A stretch of DNA of 64,000 nucleotides from Limihaloglobus sulfuriphilus (GCF_001999965.1 NZ_CP019646.1:3286001-3350000); one strand, 5' to 3'; shown: positions 20,411-30,067, counted from the stretch's first letter. Notes: generated by a model not told the origin, from the sequence alone. Program-made: numbers and translations.

Positions 20411-21862
20411 TTAATCGCCCGCCGCGGCTGAATCGGAGTTATATGCGAAGCCTTTTGAACGTTCAAAGGCAGCTTTGGCAATGTGATAATTCCACTGCGC
20501 TTCTACCAGTACGCTTTCGGCCCTGGACAGGGCGGTTTGCGAGTCGAGCAGGTCGGTGGCGGTGCTTTTGCCGACCTGGTACCGCTCACGCGCCAGCCGC
20601 ATGCTTTCCCGGGCGTCTTTTACCAGGGTTTGCGATGCCTTCATCTCCTCGAACGCTTCTGTGAAATGTGAATAGCTTGTCCATATCTCCTGGCGTATTG
20701 TGATTATCAGCCGGCGGATCAGGGCTTCTTCCCTTGCCAGTTCGCGTCGAAGACGGTTCAACTGACTGCTTCGTTCAAAACCGGTGAACAGCGGCAGCTC
20801 TACGCCGATTCCGGCAGACCAGTCTTTGTCGTGCGGCCAGAACTCTGAATCGCGGAGCCCGTAACTGCCAATAGCCCGCAATACCGGCCCAAAATCACTT
20901 TTCGCCGCGGCAACATCGCTTTGTGAGCCTGTGATTCGATGAAGGGCGGCTTTGAGCTCAGACCGCTGCATCATAGCTGATTTGAATGATTCGTTTAAAT
21001 CGACAGTTTCCGGCGGAATAATCCGCGGCAGGGCATCAACAATCTCCAGCTCCAGCTCTGGGGGAAGTCCCATTGCGGTATTGAGATTTCCCTTGCCGAT
21101 ACGCACGAGATTCTCCGCACGCACGACAGACAAACGCCGCTCTGCCACCTCTACCCGCATTCGCAGCACATCCGCCTCGACCGCTACCCCGACATCCTTT
21201 CGCTGTTGTGCCAGAGACAGGTGGTCTTGGGCCCGTGTTTGATTCTCCCGGGCGATTTTCAATGCTTCATACGCTGACAGCAGGCTGTAATACGCCTGCT
21301 GCACCATCAGTGTGATGTCCTGTTCAACTGTTTCCAGCTCGTATTTCGATGCGTTTGCGTTGGCTTTGGCAGAGGCGAGCTGCGCACGCCGCCGGCCGCT
21401 GTCAAAGAGCAGCCACTGGGCGGAGAGTCCGCCGCTGTAATCATTTGTCGGGCCTATGACACTGGTCTGGGGCCCCGCTGCCCCGCCTAATCCGCCGGGT
21501 AGAAAGGCATGTGACTGGAATCGCCGGTAGTCGGCGGCCAGGTTCACATGCGGGTAGTAGCCGGATTTGGCTCCCTGGACGGCGTAGTTTGCCGCGGCCA
21601 GGCCCTCCCGCGAAGCCTGAAGCAGGGGGTTTTGTGCCTGGGCGATCCGGATGCACGCATCAAGGGTTAAATCTTTATCCGCCGCGGCGGTGTTTGCCTG
21701 TTCGGGTTTTTCTGCCGCGCCTTCCAGCGACACCGGAACAGACGGCGGCATATACTGGTTAATAGAAGGTGAACGCTCGTAATGCCGCTCGGTGCAGCCG
21801 GCGGCCAATGCAAAAACCGCTGATACTATAAATATAACACTTGTATTTCGTTTGACATTCAT
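20411..21862 (-). CDS. Outer membrane efflux lipoprotein, TolC/NodT family
   Basis: 483 aa from ATG 21862, chosen over 21895 because CGAGG lies just upstream and the signal then reads KRNTSVIFIVSAVFALAAGC, a lipobox with Cys near residue 22. Two OEP repeats follow with long coiled-coil helices rich in Ala, Glu and Arg (for example LARERYQVGKSTATDLLDSQTALSRAESVLVEAQWNYHIAKAAFERSKG). It is the outer-membrane channel of a tripartite pump, placed 25 bp after the RND gene in the order tetR-MFP-RND-OMF. Confidence 0.92.
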   Translation of the reverse strand: MNVKRNTSVIFIVSAVFALAAGCTERHYERSPSINQYMPPSVPVSLEGAAEKPEQANTAAADKDLTLDACIRIAQAQNPLLQASREGLAAANYAVQGAKSGYYPHVNLAADYRRFQSHAFLPGGLGGAAGPQTSVIGPTNDYSGGLSAQWLLFDSGRRRAQLASAKANANASKYELETVEQDITLMVQQAYYSLLSAYEALKIARENQTRAQDHLSLAQQRKDVGVAVEADVLRMRVEVAERRLSVVRAENLVRIGKGNLNTAMGLPPELELEIVDALPRIIPPETVDLNESFKSAMMQRSELKAALHRITGSQSDVAAAKSDFGPVLRAIGSYGLRDSEFWPHDKDWSAGIGVELPLFTGFERSSQLNRLRRELAREEALIRRLIITIRQEIWTSYSHFTEAFEEMKASQTLVKDARESMRLARERYQVGKSTATDLLDSQTALSRAESVLVEAQWNYHIAKAAFERSKGFAYNSDSAAAGD

Positions 21863-21887
21863 TGTATTACCTCGGAATGTAAAAATT

Positions 21888-24800
21888 TCAGACATCTGTT
21901 CCGGAGACCTCCGGCTGAAAAATGCGTTTTAAAAACTCTGCCGCTGAATCCATAGACGCATATACAACCGGAATCACCACCATCGTCAGAAATGTCCCAA
22001 TCAGCAGACCGGTGGCCGCGGCAATTCCCAACGGACTCATTCGCTCTAACCCGACAGCCATTTCGAACACCAGCGGCGTCAGCCCCAGCACGGTAGAGAC
22101 GGTTGTCATCAGAATCGGGCGAATTCTAAGCTGAACCGACTGTATAATTGCCTCGTCGCGTTCCATTCCATGCTGACGTGCATGAATGATAAACCCCAGC
22201 AAAAGAATACTGTTGTTTACAACCGTTCCGCCCAGCAGGATCAGTCCCATCATCGCCGGCTGACACATGGGCTTGTTGAACAGCAGCATACCCCACAATG
22301 CACCGGCCGCCGCAAGCGGGATCGCCGCGAGAATCGTGATCGGGTGCTGCATTGATTTAAATGTTGCCATCAAAAGAATATACAGCAAGACCAGCCCTGT
22401 AAGCAATGCACGAAACATGCTTTTCTGTGCACGCATCATATCCGAAATCGTGCCGGAGACCTCGATTTTGTAACCTTGCGGCGGATTTATTTTTGAAATT
22501 CGCTGCTTAGCCATCGCCGCGACATGCTTTATTGTGTAAACACGGTTGACGGCTGTAATATCCAGAGTGTTTTGCAGATGCTCGCGAGTAACAAAGGGCT
22601 GATCTCGCCTTGTTTGAATTTCAGCCATTGCCCGCAGCGGCATAGGGCCGGAAGATGTGCTGATGTAGGCCTGCTCAAGCTGAGCGGGGTACTCTATTGC
22701 CGGCTGCTCATACTGAACCAGAATGGGGATATCAAGCATGCCATTGAGCCGCATCATGGAGGCCGGAACGCCTTTGACGGCGGTTTTCAGCTCCCGTGCC
22801 ACCTGTTCCGGCCAGGTTTGGTACAGACGGGCAAGTGCAGGGTCAACTTCTATAACGTGTTCAACCTTATCGAAGTACCAGCTCCGCCGCACATCTGCCA
22901 GCCCGGGCAGCCCGTCCATCGCCTCGAGGCATTCCCGTGCCAATGATGAGACGATCTTTGAATCGGGCCCGCTGACAATTATATTCAGGGGGGCTTTTGT
23001 TGTCGCCATAGGGGTTGCGCCGTATTCATTGATTCTGCTGGAGCGGACGCCGGGTATTGCCGCCAGCTTCTCACGCCAGGAATCCTGGATCTGCCAGATG
23101 GTTTCACTGCGCTGCGTGCGGTCAACCAGATGAACCGTGATTTTTGCCGTCTGGGCTGTGGTGCCCCCGCCGCCGAAACTGATTTGCCCCGGCTCAGAGC
23201 CAACCACAGAGGATATGGTTTTGACACCCGTTGTGTCAAAAATAACCGATTCTACCTGCGTCAGGACGGTTTCTACTTCTTCGGGCGAGTATTCGGTCGG
23301 CGTTTCAAACTCTACCATGCTGATACCCGTATCCATCGGCGGCATCAACTCGCCTCCGATCAGGGGTACAACAATTCGGGCAGTGGCAACAAGAAATATC
23401 ACTCCGGCAAGCAGGGTAAGGGCTTTGTGCCGCAGCGCCCACCGAAGTGTGTTGACGTATATAAAGGCAAGGGCGCTGACTCCGCTGTCCATTTTGCCGA
23501 AAAAACGTTCTATGATATTTTTTCCGGCGTTGCGCCGTCTTAACAGCCAGGACGCGGCCAGTGGCACAATCGTCAGTGCGCTGAGCAGAGACGCTGCCAA
23601 TGTTGTTATAATCATCAGGTTCAGAGGCCGCATGACCTGCTGTGTGTATCCGCCGGTAAATGCCACCGGCACCAGAACCACTACAGTTGTGAGCATCCCG
23701 GCGGTTATCTCAAGCCCCACCTCGCCGGTGCCGGCCAGAGCGGCCTCGGCGGCATCGGGTTTCTCCATCTGCTGCCAATGGCGGTAAATGTTTTCCAGAA
23801 CAACCACTGATGCGTCAACGACCATTCCAACCGCGATGATAAGACCCGAAAGCGTTACCATATTGAGCGTGAAGGGCGAAAGTTTCAGCACCATAAGGCT
23901 GGCCAGGAAGCTAAACGGTATGCTGACAGCCACAACCGCTGCCGCCCGGGCATCAGCCAGAAACACAAAAATAACGATAACAGTTATTATCATCGCCTGA
24001 AAGAGGCTCTGTTCCATGCCCCGCAAGTTGACATCAATAAGCGGCTGCTGATCGTCTGTAATTTCAAATATAATATCAGGATAGCGTGCCTGGAGCTTTG
24101 GCAGAAAGTCTTTGATGGTGCGAATTGCCTTTACGGTTGGGCTGTTGTCCGGCCGCATTATATTTACCGCAATAGCGGGCTTGCCGTTTCCATGATAGAT
24201 GCTTCGCGGCTGCTCGACTGAAAGGCTCACCTCCGCCACATCACGGACACGGAGCTGCCCCTGGCCGGTAAGTCTCAGCGGCAAATCACGGATCTGGTCG
24301 AGATTTTCGAATTCTCCGACTACCTTTACAAGATGTTCCCGCCGGCTGGAATACATCGTTCCCGCCGGAGCAGAGACGTTCTGGCTTGCCAGAGCCGAAA
24401 CGACATCCGTCAGGCTCAAACCATGTACTGCCAGGCTGTCCCGTTTGATTCGCACCTGCACCTGGGGCTGGTGACCTCCGAATATATCCACATCGGCAAT
24501 TCCCGGCAGAGCGAGAAGCTGATCTTTGATCTGGTTTTGGGCCAGAAGGCGGATTTGTGAGAGCTCCTGACGGCTTTGGGGTCTGGGTGAAAGCGCCAGC
24601 GTAACCAGAGGTCGGGTTGCGTCGGTAACCTTGAAGATTCGAGGCTCCAGTATGTCCGCCGGCAAATCGGCACGTACACGGCCGATAGCGTTTTGAACAT
24701 CCTGAACAGCCTCTCCAACCGATGTTTCGTAGTTGAACTCCGCATTGATGCTCGAAACCTCGTCTCGAGTGGTGCTGGCAATCTTAACAAGGCCGTTGAG

Positions 24801-25019
24801 CGTGTTCAGCTCCTTTTCCAGCACGCGTGTAACTTTGTCGGCAACATCGCCGGCAGCGGCGCCCGGTCTGACTGTAATAACCGCTACCTGGGGCGGAACC
24901 GTATTGGGGAATAAGTCCTTTGGGGTGCTTATAAGAGATACAATACCCATAGTCGCCACTACCAAAACAACGGCAATGACTGCATACGGATTGCGAAGTG
25001 AAAATCTGGTCAGATTCAT
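21888..25019 (-). CDS. RND-family efflux transporter, inner membrane pump subunit
   Basis: 1043 aa, full length for the AcrB/MexB superfamily. It opens with MNLTRFSLRNPYAVIAVVLVV (TM1), followed by the porter domain and a TM4 motif NVTLSGLIIAVGMVVDASVVVLENI. Only one of the two TM4 aspartates typical of drug pumps is present (VVDAS), a pattern I associate with metal-type and divergent RND proteins. The C-terminal half repeats the fold, ending in GGTVVNNSILLLGF and a last TM bundle. The substrate cannot be predicted. Its ATG overlaps the MFP stop by four bases, indicating translational coupling. With the MFP gene disrupted, pump function is probably lost or altered. Confidence 0.95.
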   Translation of the reverse strand: MNLTRFSLRNPYAVIAVVLVVATMGIVSLISTPKDLFPNTVPPQVAVITVRPGAAAGDVADKVTRVLEKELNTLNGLVKIASTTRDEVSSINAEFNYETSVGEAVQDVQNAIGRVRADLPADILEPRIFKVTDATRPLVTLALSPRPQSRQELSQIRLLAQNQIKDQLLALPGIADVDIFGGHQPQVQVRIKRDSLAVHGLSLTDVVSALASQNVSAPAGTMYSSRREHLVKVVGEFENLDQIRDLPLRLTGQGQLRVRDVAEVSLSVEQPRSIYHGNGKPAIAVNIMRPDNSPTVKAIRTIKDFLPKLQARYPDIIFEITDDQQPLIDVNLRGMEQSLFQAMIITVIVIFVFLADARAAAVVAVSIPFSFLASLMVLKLSPFTLNMVTLSGLIIAVGMVVDASVVVLENIYRHWQQMEKPDAAEAALAGTGEVGLEITAGMLTTVVVLVPVAFTGGYTQQVMRPLNLMIITTLAASLLSALTIVPLAASWLLRRRNAGKNIIERFFGKMDSGVSALAFIYVNTLRWALRHKALTLLAGVIFLVATARIVVPLIGGELMPPMDTGISMVEFETPTEYSPEEVETVLTQVESVIFDTTGVKTISSVVGSEPGQISFGGGGTTAQTAKITVHLVDRTQRSETIWQIQDSWREKLAAIPGVRSSRINEYGATPMATTKAPLNIIVSGPDSKIVSSLARECLEAMDGLPGLADVRRSWYFDKVEHVIEVDPALARLYQTWPEQVARELKTAVKGVPASMMRLNGMLDIPILVQYEQPAIEYPAQLEQAYISTSSGPMPLRAMAEIQTRRDQPFVTREHLQNTLDITAVNRVYTIKHVAAMAKQRISKINPPQGYKIEVSGTISDMMRAQKSMFRALLTGLVLLYILLMATFKSMQHPITILAAIPLAAAGALWGMLLFNKPMCQPAMMGLILLGGTVVNNSILLLGFIIHARQHGMERDEAIIQSVQLRIRPILMTTVSTVLGLTPLVFEMAVGLERMSPLGIAAATGLLIGTFLTMVVIPVVYASMDSAAEFLKRIFQPEVSGTDV

Positions 25020-25823
25020 TGGCGAACCTCCACGGCCAGCCCTGAGCTTAGCTCTGACCAGCCTAAAAAGGTACTGACTACAACCTGTTCACCGGCATCT
25101 AAGCCTTCCACGGCGGTTTGGTCCTGTTGGTTTCCGATAATTTCAACAGGTATTGCTTTGAGTTTATCATTGTCAACGACAAATACATACGTGTCTGCTT
25201 CCGGCGATTCAACAACCGCGGCTGACGGAACAACGACGACATTTTCCCGGCGGGCCAGTGTCAAAGAAACGCGTACATAAGCCCCGCTGACGATACTGTT
25301 ATCTGAATCGTTATCCAGGACGGCTTCTGCCCGCATCATCCTCGCGTTGTTCAAAGACGGATAAAGCGTATTGACTGCGGCCTTGCGGATGTTTCCATCC
25401 GGTGCGGCATAGCTCAAGGACATACCCGTCTGTATTTTGGGCACATCCTGCTGGGGCACATCGAATGCCAGCCTGAGCCGGCTTTGGTCTTGTATCGTCA
25501 GGATCGTTTTTCCCGGGGCGGCCTGATCGCCGGGGTCTGCGTCTCGTTCAGAAACAACGCCATCAAAAGGACTTGTGATAGAGCAGTAGCTCAGGCGGGT
25601 TTGCATCTCTCCAAGCCGCCGCTTCAGTGATTCGGCCTGATGTTCCAGGGCTTTTGTTTTATGCAGGGCAGATTCTAGCCGTCCGTTAAACTGATTCACC
25701 TGTTCACGTGCCGCGTCTGCCTCTGAGACGGTTGCCGCGCCGCCTTCCTGCAGGCTGGTAATTCGCTGGGATTCGCGGTTCCAGTAATCCAGCGAGGTTT
25801 TAAGCGATTCCACCGTCGCTTCG

Positions 25824-25827
25824 TTAG
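25824..25827. repeat. Left target-site duplication of the IS
   Basis: TTAG immediately outside the left terminal repeat; the same four bases follow the right end at 27813-27816. A 5-bp reading (GTTAG) is possible if the element's last base is assigned differently. Confidence 0.8.
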
Positions 25828-27812
25828 CCCCAATTTCTCACTTAGGTCTCGAAACCGGTAAAAATAAAAATATTTTCGATGTTTCTGGCCTTTGAGGGGT
25901 GTTTTGATTCTGGATTTGGCTTTGGTACAGACCTGCCCTATTGCATAGGTGAATTTCTATGCGATAATTTGGGTATGTATTTGAAAAAGCACAGGCGTAA
26001 AAAGAACGGTAAATGCAACACCTATTACAGTATTGCTGAGAAGCGGAAGGTCTCCGGTAATCGGCATGTGGAGAAGGTGGTTCTTTACCTTGGTGAGATC
26101 AGCGGCTCTCAAAAGAAGGCCTGGCAGAGATCAATTGAGATAATCAACGAAGATAACAAACCTGTACACAAAACCCTTTTTGCTTTTGATCAGGACAACC
26201 AGAGCTGTCACGATGTTGATACGATACCGGTTAACATCTCAAAGATGAGACTGGAACGACCGCGTAGGTTTGGCGATTGCTGGCTGGCTTCTGAGATGTG
26301 GGATCAGCTTGGTTTTGACCGCTTCTGGTCAGAGCGGATTGATACAGACAGATCGCCGGTCGCATTCTCAAAAGTCCTCAAGTTGCTTACGGTGAGCAGG
26401 CTGATAAAACCTTCTGCCGAATACTTTGTCCATCAGCACTGGTTCAGCCAGAGTGCTATGGACGCCATCCTTGATTGTGATTTTGAGATTGCCGAGAAAA
26501 ACAGGCTCTACCGTTGTCTTGACCGTATCCTTCCATACAAAGACGAACTTTGCAAATACCTTAAAGACACCTGGCAAGGAATGTTCAACCTTGAGTACGA
26601 CATCCTGCTCTATGATATCACCAGCACGTATTTCGAGGGGCTATGCAAGCAGAATCCCAAGTCAGAATTCGGCCACAGCAAAGACAGACGCAGTGATTGC
26701 AGACAGGTGCTGATAGCCCTTGTTGTTACGCCGGAGGGCTTTCCTCTTGACTACGAAGTACTTCAGGGAAATACATCTGAAAAGACGACATTAAGACCCC
26801 TGCTCAACAAGATAGAAACAATGTACGGCAAGGCCAACAGGGTCTGGCTGATGGACAGGGGCATACCAACGGAAGCTACGCTCAAGTTCATGCGTAAGAA
26901 CAATATAAGCTATCTTGTTGGCACACCCCGCAGACAGCTCGATGATTATAGCAGTGAACTTTCTGAAAAGGACTGGGAGCAGGTAAACAGCAGTGTTCAT
27001 GTGAAATACATCGAAAAAGAGGGCGAATGCTATGTCCTTGCCAGGAGCAGGGATCGTATGCAAAAGGAGAGGGCCATGCGTAAAAGAAAACTGCGTAAAT
27101 ATCTTGACGGACTTGAAAAACTCAAGGGATATCGCAATTATGAACGTTTTTATAAACGCCTTGGGGCTTTGCAATCGCAGGCCGGTAACGCTTATAGATG
27201 TATGGAGCTCGATATTCCGGGGCAAAAGGAGCGGATTGAAGCCGGCGAATTCAGGTATCACATAAACCGGCAGAAATACCGTGATATGATCTATCGTGAC
27301 GGCAAGTACTTTTTGCGGACCAATCAGAAGGGCAAGGATGGTAAGGCACTCTGGAATGAGTATATGCTGCAGTGCAACGTTGAGCAGTCTTTCAGAGAAC
27401 TCAAGAGTGATCTTGGCATTCGCCCTGTATATCACCATAAAGAAGAGCGTGTTGATGCCCATATCTTTGTGGCGTTTATAAGTTATTGCCTGCAGGTGAC
27501 ATTGCGGCATAAGCTGCGGGTGAGTGCCTGCGGCCTGACCGCACAGGCTGCCCTGGAAACGATGAGCCGTATCCAGATGCTTGATGTGACATTTGAAACA
27601 CTTGACGGTCGGTACCTCTTGATGGAGAGGTACACCGAGCCCGAGGCAGATCAGCGTCTGATACTGCACCACCTGAACATGGATCTGCCGCTGCAGAAGC
27701 CACCCAAAATATACAGCAGCCAGGTCAAAGATTAAGACCCCCTTTGGCGACACACCAACGCCGCGGGCGCTACCATAAACCCTGTTTTACACCCCTAAGT
27801 GAGAAATTGGGG
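25828..27812 (+). mobile_element. IS element, IS1634-like (IS4 superfamily), 1985 bp
   Basis: Perfect 19-bp terminal inverted repeats, CCCCAATTTCTCACTTAGG at 25828-25846 and its complement at 27794-27812, bound one transposase gene. TTAG flanks both ends. The intact ends, intact transposase and in-frame restoration of the host gene after removal point to a recent insertion. Confidence 0.93.
25975..27735 (+). CDS. IS1634-like DDE transposase
   Basis: 586 aa from ATG 25975 (MYLKKHRRKKNGK); the frame is open back to 25879 but the extra 32 residues are unlike a transposase start. Family motifs are LLYDITSTYFEG (first Asp), VWLMDRGIPTE (second Asp) and CNVEQSFRELKSDLGIRPVYHHKEERVDAHIFVAF (catalytic Glu region with the YREK-like signature). 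It cuts and rejoins the ends of its own element. The coding frame is undamaged, so the element may be active. Confidence 0.92.
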   Translation: MYLKKHRRKKNGKCNTYYSIAEKRKVSGNRHVEKVVLYLGEISGSQKKAWQRSIEIINEDNKPVHKTLFAFDQDNQSCHDVDTIPVNISKMRLERPRRFGDCWLASEMWDQLGFDRFWSERIDTDRSPVAFSKVLKLLTVSRLIKPSAEYFVHQHWFSQSAMDAILDCDFEIAEKNRLYRCLDRILPYKDELCKYLKDTWQGMFNLEYDILLYDITSTYFEGLCKQNPKSEFGHSKDRRSDCRQVLIALVVTPEGFPLDYEVLQGNTSEKTTLRPLLNKIETMYGKANRVWLMDRGIPTEATLKFMRKNNISYLVGTPRRQLDDYSSELSEKDWEQVNSSVHVKYIEKEGECYVLARSRDRMQKERAMRKRKLRKYLDGLEKLKGYRNYERFYKRLGALQSQAGNAYRCMELDIPGQKERIEAGEFRYHINRQKYRDMIYRDGKYFLRTNQKGKDGKALWNEYMLQCNVEQSFRELKSDLGIRPVYHHKEERVDAHIFVAFISYCLQVTLRHKLRVSACGLTAQAALETMSRIQMLDVTFETLDGRYLLMERYTEPEADQRLILHHLNMDLPLQKPPKIYSSQVKD

Positions 27813-27816
27813 TTAG
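27813..27816. repeat. Right target-site duplication of the IS
   Basis: TTAG, matching 25824-25827. Together they mark a single clean insertion into the MFP gene. Confidence 0.8.
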
Positions 27817-28239
27817 CGTCTTGCTCTGCCCGAACCTGGTCTATCTGTGCCTGCATTGAAGCGATAGCCTCCTTTATTTCTCTATCATCAAGTTTGGCAA
27901 GGAGTTGTCCGGCTTTGACGGTATCGTCTTCTTCGACAAAAACAGCTTCCGTAGTTGTTACCAGACGGGCCGAGACCGTTGCGGTCTGGATCGGCTCAAC
28001 AATAGCAAGATAATCCATTATCTGCTCCCAGGTACCGGTGTGTGAGGTGGATGTATGCACTGCAAGCGGGCTGATTTTGTACTGGCCGGCAGCGGCTAAT
28101 GAGGCCTTCTTGCGGTGAACCAGCCGTATCGCAGCAAAGATCACCGCGGCAAGAACTATAACAGCTAAAAGTATTCTCAGTATATGTTTAAATTGAGTCT
28201 TCACTTGTGTTCCTTTTCTGTAAACTATTGTTACATTGT

Positions 28240-28833
28240 TTATTTGATTGCCTTGAGGAATAGCGGCCATGCACTTTTGGCGTGCCTTTGAACGTCGAAA
28301 TCTCCTTCGCTGAGATGCCATAAAATCATAGGCGGCTGAATGAGGCCCAGAAACAGCATCGCCGCCGCGTCGATATCTACTGATTTGGCAATATGGCCGC
28401 CGGCCTGTGCCTGTTTGAGCAAAGCCGCAACTTCTTTAAGATAAGAGCTTATCATCTTGCAGATACGGGTTTTACGTTCGAGGTTGTCGGCGTGGAAGTC
28501 CTGTGAGAAGATTACAACAGGAATGCCGCGGTTCTCGCTGATCAGACGAATATGCCTTAAAAAAAGCTGATGCAGCCGCTCGAGCGGATCGTCAGTCTGC
28601 TCGCAAACGGCAGCGACATTGGCAAGCAGCTTGCTTTCTATACGTTCGTCGATTAGGGTTAAAATGTCATCCTTTTTTTTGACATGCCGGTATAACGCAG
28701 AGGGTACAAGTCCAATGCGCAAAGCGACTTCCGCGACGCTGAGCTGTTTAAGCCCGCCTGTTGAGACGATATCCAGAGCCGCCTGTGCGATCTGTTCTCT
28801 ACGTATTTTGGTTTTAAGTTTTTTCGCTGCCAT
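28240..28833 (-). CDS. TetR/AcrR-family transcriptional regulator
   Basis: 197 aa. The N-terminal helix-turn-helix reads IAQAALDIVSTGGLKQLSVAEVALRIGLVPSALYRHVKKKDDIL (residues about 15-58), and the C-terminal ligand domain is all helical. It is the first gene of the efflux operon, 35 bp before the MFP gene, the usual arrangement for a pump repressor. A palindrome directly upstream (28848-28865) is its likely operator, so it probably represses itself and the pump until an inducer binds. Confidence 0.92.
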   Translation of the reverse strand: MAAKKLKTKIRREQIAQAALDIVSTGGLKQLSVAEVALRIGLVPSALYRHVKKKDDILTLIDERIESKLLANVAAVCEQTDDPLERLHQLFLRHIRLISENRGIPVVIFSQDFHADNLERKTRICKMISSYLKEVAALLKQAQAGGHIAKSVDIDAAAMLFLGLIQPPMILWHLSEGDFDVQRHAKSAWPLFLKAIK

Positions 28834-28847
28834 AGCACCTCTATTTA

Positions 28848-28865
28848 TGTGAATGTGTATTCACA
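28848..28865. promoter_or_regulatory. Probable TetR operator
   Basis: TGTGAAT-N4-ATTCACA, a perfect 7-bp palindrome with a four-base centre, 15 bp upstream of the tetR start codon. The size and position match TetR-family operators. It also lies about 60 bp from the divergent promoter at 28922, so it could influence that transcript. Confidence 0.6.
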
Positions 28866-28921
28866 TTCTAACTGAATGTTCAGGTGTGTCAAAAAAATTT
28901 TAAAAATTTTATTTTTTCTTG

Positions 28922-28950
28922 TTGACTTGTTGTTGCGTATGTGGTAGATT
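28922..28950 (+). promoter_or_regulatory. Strong-looking promoter reading into the gene-free region
   Basis: TTGACT (28922-28927), 17-bp spacer, TAGATT (28945-28950). It is divergent from tetR and the first downstream protein gene is nearly 3 kb away, so its transcript would begin in the non-coding array. Confidence 0.5.
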
Positions 28951-29369
28951 TTAATATGAAGATAGAAGTGAAGAAGAATGCAAGCCTAACAAGCACCATT
29001 TTTCAACACTCAATAAAAGTAATAATTGCTCTTTTAAATACTGAATATTGAGTCAGAAGAAAAATAAGAAGATGTGACTAAGAAAGAAGTGAGCCCCAGA
29101 AAACTCCCTTTAAACAGCCGCGAAAGATTTGCGCCTGGAGTTTTGGTTTTCACCGTTATAAGTTAAACATCCGTGAAGCGGGTTTTTCAACTATTAGTTA
29201 TTCGTTCTTAGTCATTAGTTTATAAAAGACCATCAACAATCTCTTTCTCCCTTTTCCCTAATTTTTCAGAAGAGTACACCGAAGACCTGAACTGTTTGAG
29301 GTTTTCCCGAACTCATCAGACAGAGCCGGCTCTGGGCCGCGGGTCTTCAGGTGTCTCCTGAACCTTATT

Positions 29370-29400
29370 AAGAATTAGGAATTAAGAATTAGGAATTAGG
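29370..29400. repeat. Heptamer short tandem repeat, AGGAATT/AAGAATT type
   Basis: About four consecutive seven-base units alternating AAGAATT and AGGAATT. The same heptamer recurs at 31483-31514, 31604-31627 and, inverted, at 31654-31685. Confidence 0.8.
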
Positions 29401-29452
29401 AAGAAGAGAATTGGACAAAATAATATATTAAAAAGTTAATAAGATAGACCAT

Positions 29453-29486
29453 AACTATTAGTTTTTCACTATTAGTTATTAGTTTA
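29453..29486 (+). repeat. 34-bp repeat, inverted partner at 30034-30067
   Basis: Built from ATTAGTT-type heptamers. Its exact reverse complement occurs at 30034-30067, enclosing a 550-bp segment with both copies of the 90-bp hairpin element in between. A related, rearranged copy lies at 30123-30153. Confidence 0.85.
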
Positions 29487-29490
29487 ATAA

Positions 29491-29580
29491 GACCACTAAC
29501 ACAACTTCTTTCTCCTTTCACAAGGAAAGTCCAGTGAGGTCTTGAGGGCCCAAATTCAAGACCTCCTGACTTTCTTTAAA
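29491..29580 (+). repeat. 90-bp hairpin element, copy 1
   Basis: Begins GACCACTAACACAACTTC and ends TTTCTTTAAA. The inner stem GAGGTCTTGA pairs with TCAAGACCTC and an outer stem GAAAGTC pairs with GACTTTC. It differs from copy 2 by three substitutions and one loop insertion, and the inner stem remains paired in both. Confidence 0.75.
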
Positions 29581-29769
29581 CTACAAAGGACAAAGCAGAG
29601 TTGATTTGTGATACATTTTACAAGTAAATATCGAAGAATAAGAAGAAGTCGAAGAAAAAGCAGCGTTTTTGAGTCCCGAAGAAGCTCATAGACGCAGGTA
29701 GCAAGATATTTCAGCCGCAAGGCTGAAGTGAGTAACTGTTAGTTTTATTTAACAGTTATTAGTTAATAC

Positions 29770-29860
29770 GACCACTAACACAACTTCTTTCTCCTTTCAC
29801 AAGGAAAGTCCAGCGGGGTCTTGAGGGCCCAAAATTCAAGACCTCCGGACTTTCTTTAAA
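29770..29860 (+). repeat. 91-bp hairpin element, copy 2
   Basis: Near-identical to 29491-29580. The inner stem is GGGGTCTTGA with TCAAGACCTC (one G-T pair), and the outer stem gains a pair (AAGTCC with GGACTT). The pattern of change keeps the fold, which argues for selection on an RNA structure. Confidence 0.75.
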
Positions 29861-30033
29861 TGAACAGACCCAACAGCGCAAGATAAGCGCGCATATATAA
29901 GTATCTGTTCAGAAGTGCAAAGGCGGCGTGAAGTTCGTGGATAACATGATTTCCGGCGTAACAGCCGGACGGAGTGTGGTACAGGTCCGTGTGCCCGGGG
30001 AGGTTATTGAGCCGGGCACACGGGTCATCCTTA

Positions 30034-30067
30034 TAAACTAATAACTAATAGTGAAAAACTAATAGTT
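30034..30067 (-). repeat. 34-bp repeat, exact inverse of 29453-29486
   Basis: Perfect reverse complement over 34 bases. Such a long inverted pair could mediate inversion of the segment between them or a long-range stem in a transcript. Confidence 0.85.

Larger units (their letters stand above)
25016..28204 (-). pseudogene. RND efflux membrane fusion protein (HlyD/AcrA type), split by an IS element
   Basis: The N-terminal piece runs from GTG 28204 (AAGGA upstream) to 27813: one TM anchor (ILRILLAVIVLAAVIFAAI) and the first lipoyl half (VSARLVTTTEAVFVEEDDTVKAGQLLAKLDDREIK). The C-terminal piece runs from 25827 to 25016: coiled coil, second lipoyl half (SPFDGVVSERDADPGDQAAPGKTILTI) and beta-barrel. 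Joining both with one copy of the TTAG duplication gives 1200 nt, exactly 400 codons in frame (Q-D-A-N-E-A-T-V). The insertion falls in the hairpin region. A GTG at 25813 could yield a truncated, anchorless product. Confidence 0.93.

Noticed and set aside
21888-21895. Eight-base overlap of the RND and TolC-type genes
   Set aside because: It depends on an upstream TolC start lacking a good leader; the start at 21862 gives a proper lipoprotein signal and removes the overlap.
25016-25813. A separate 265-aa adaptor protein gene
   Set aside because: It is the C-terminal part of the IS-split MFP gene; its GTG start is internal and it lacks the membrane anchor and first lipoyl half.
27770-28321. 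183-codon frame over the MFP 5' end
   Set aside because: The true start is GTG 28204, after AAGGA; the upstream extension overlaps tetR and the end runs into the IS.
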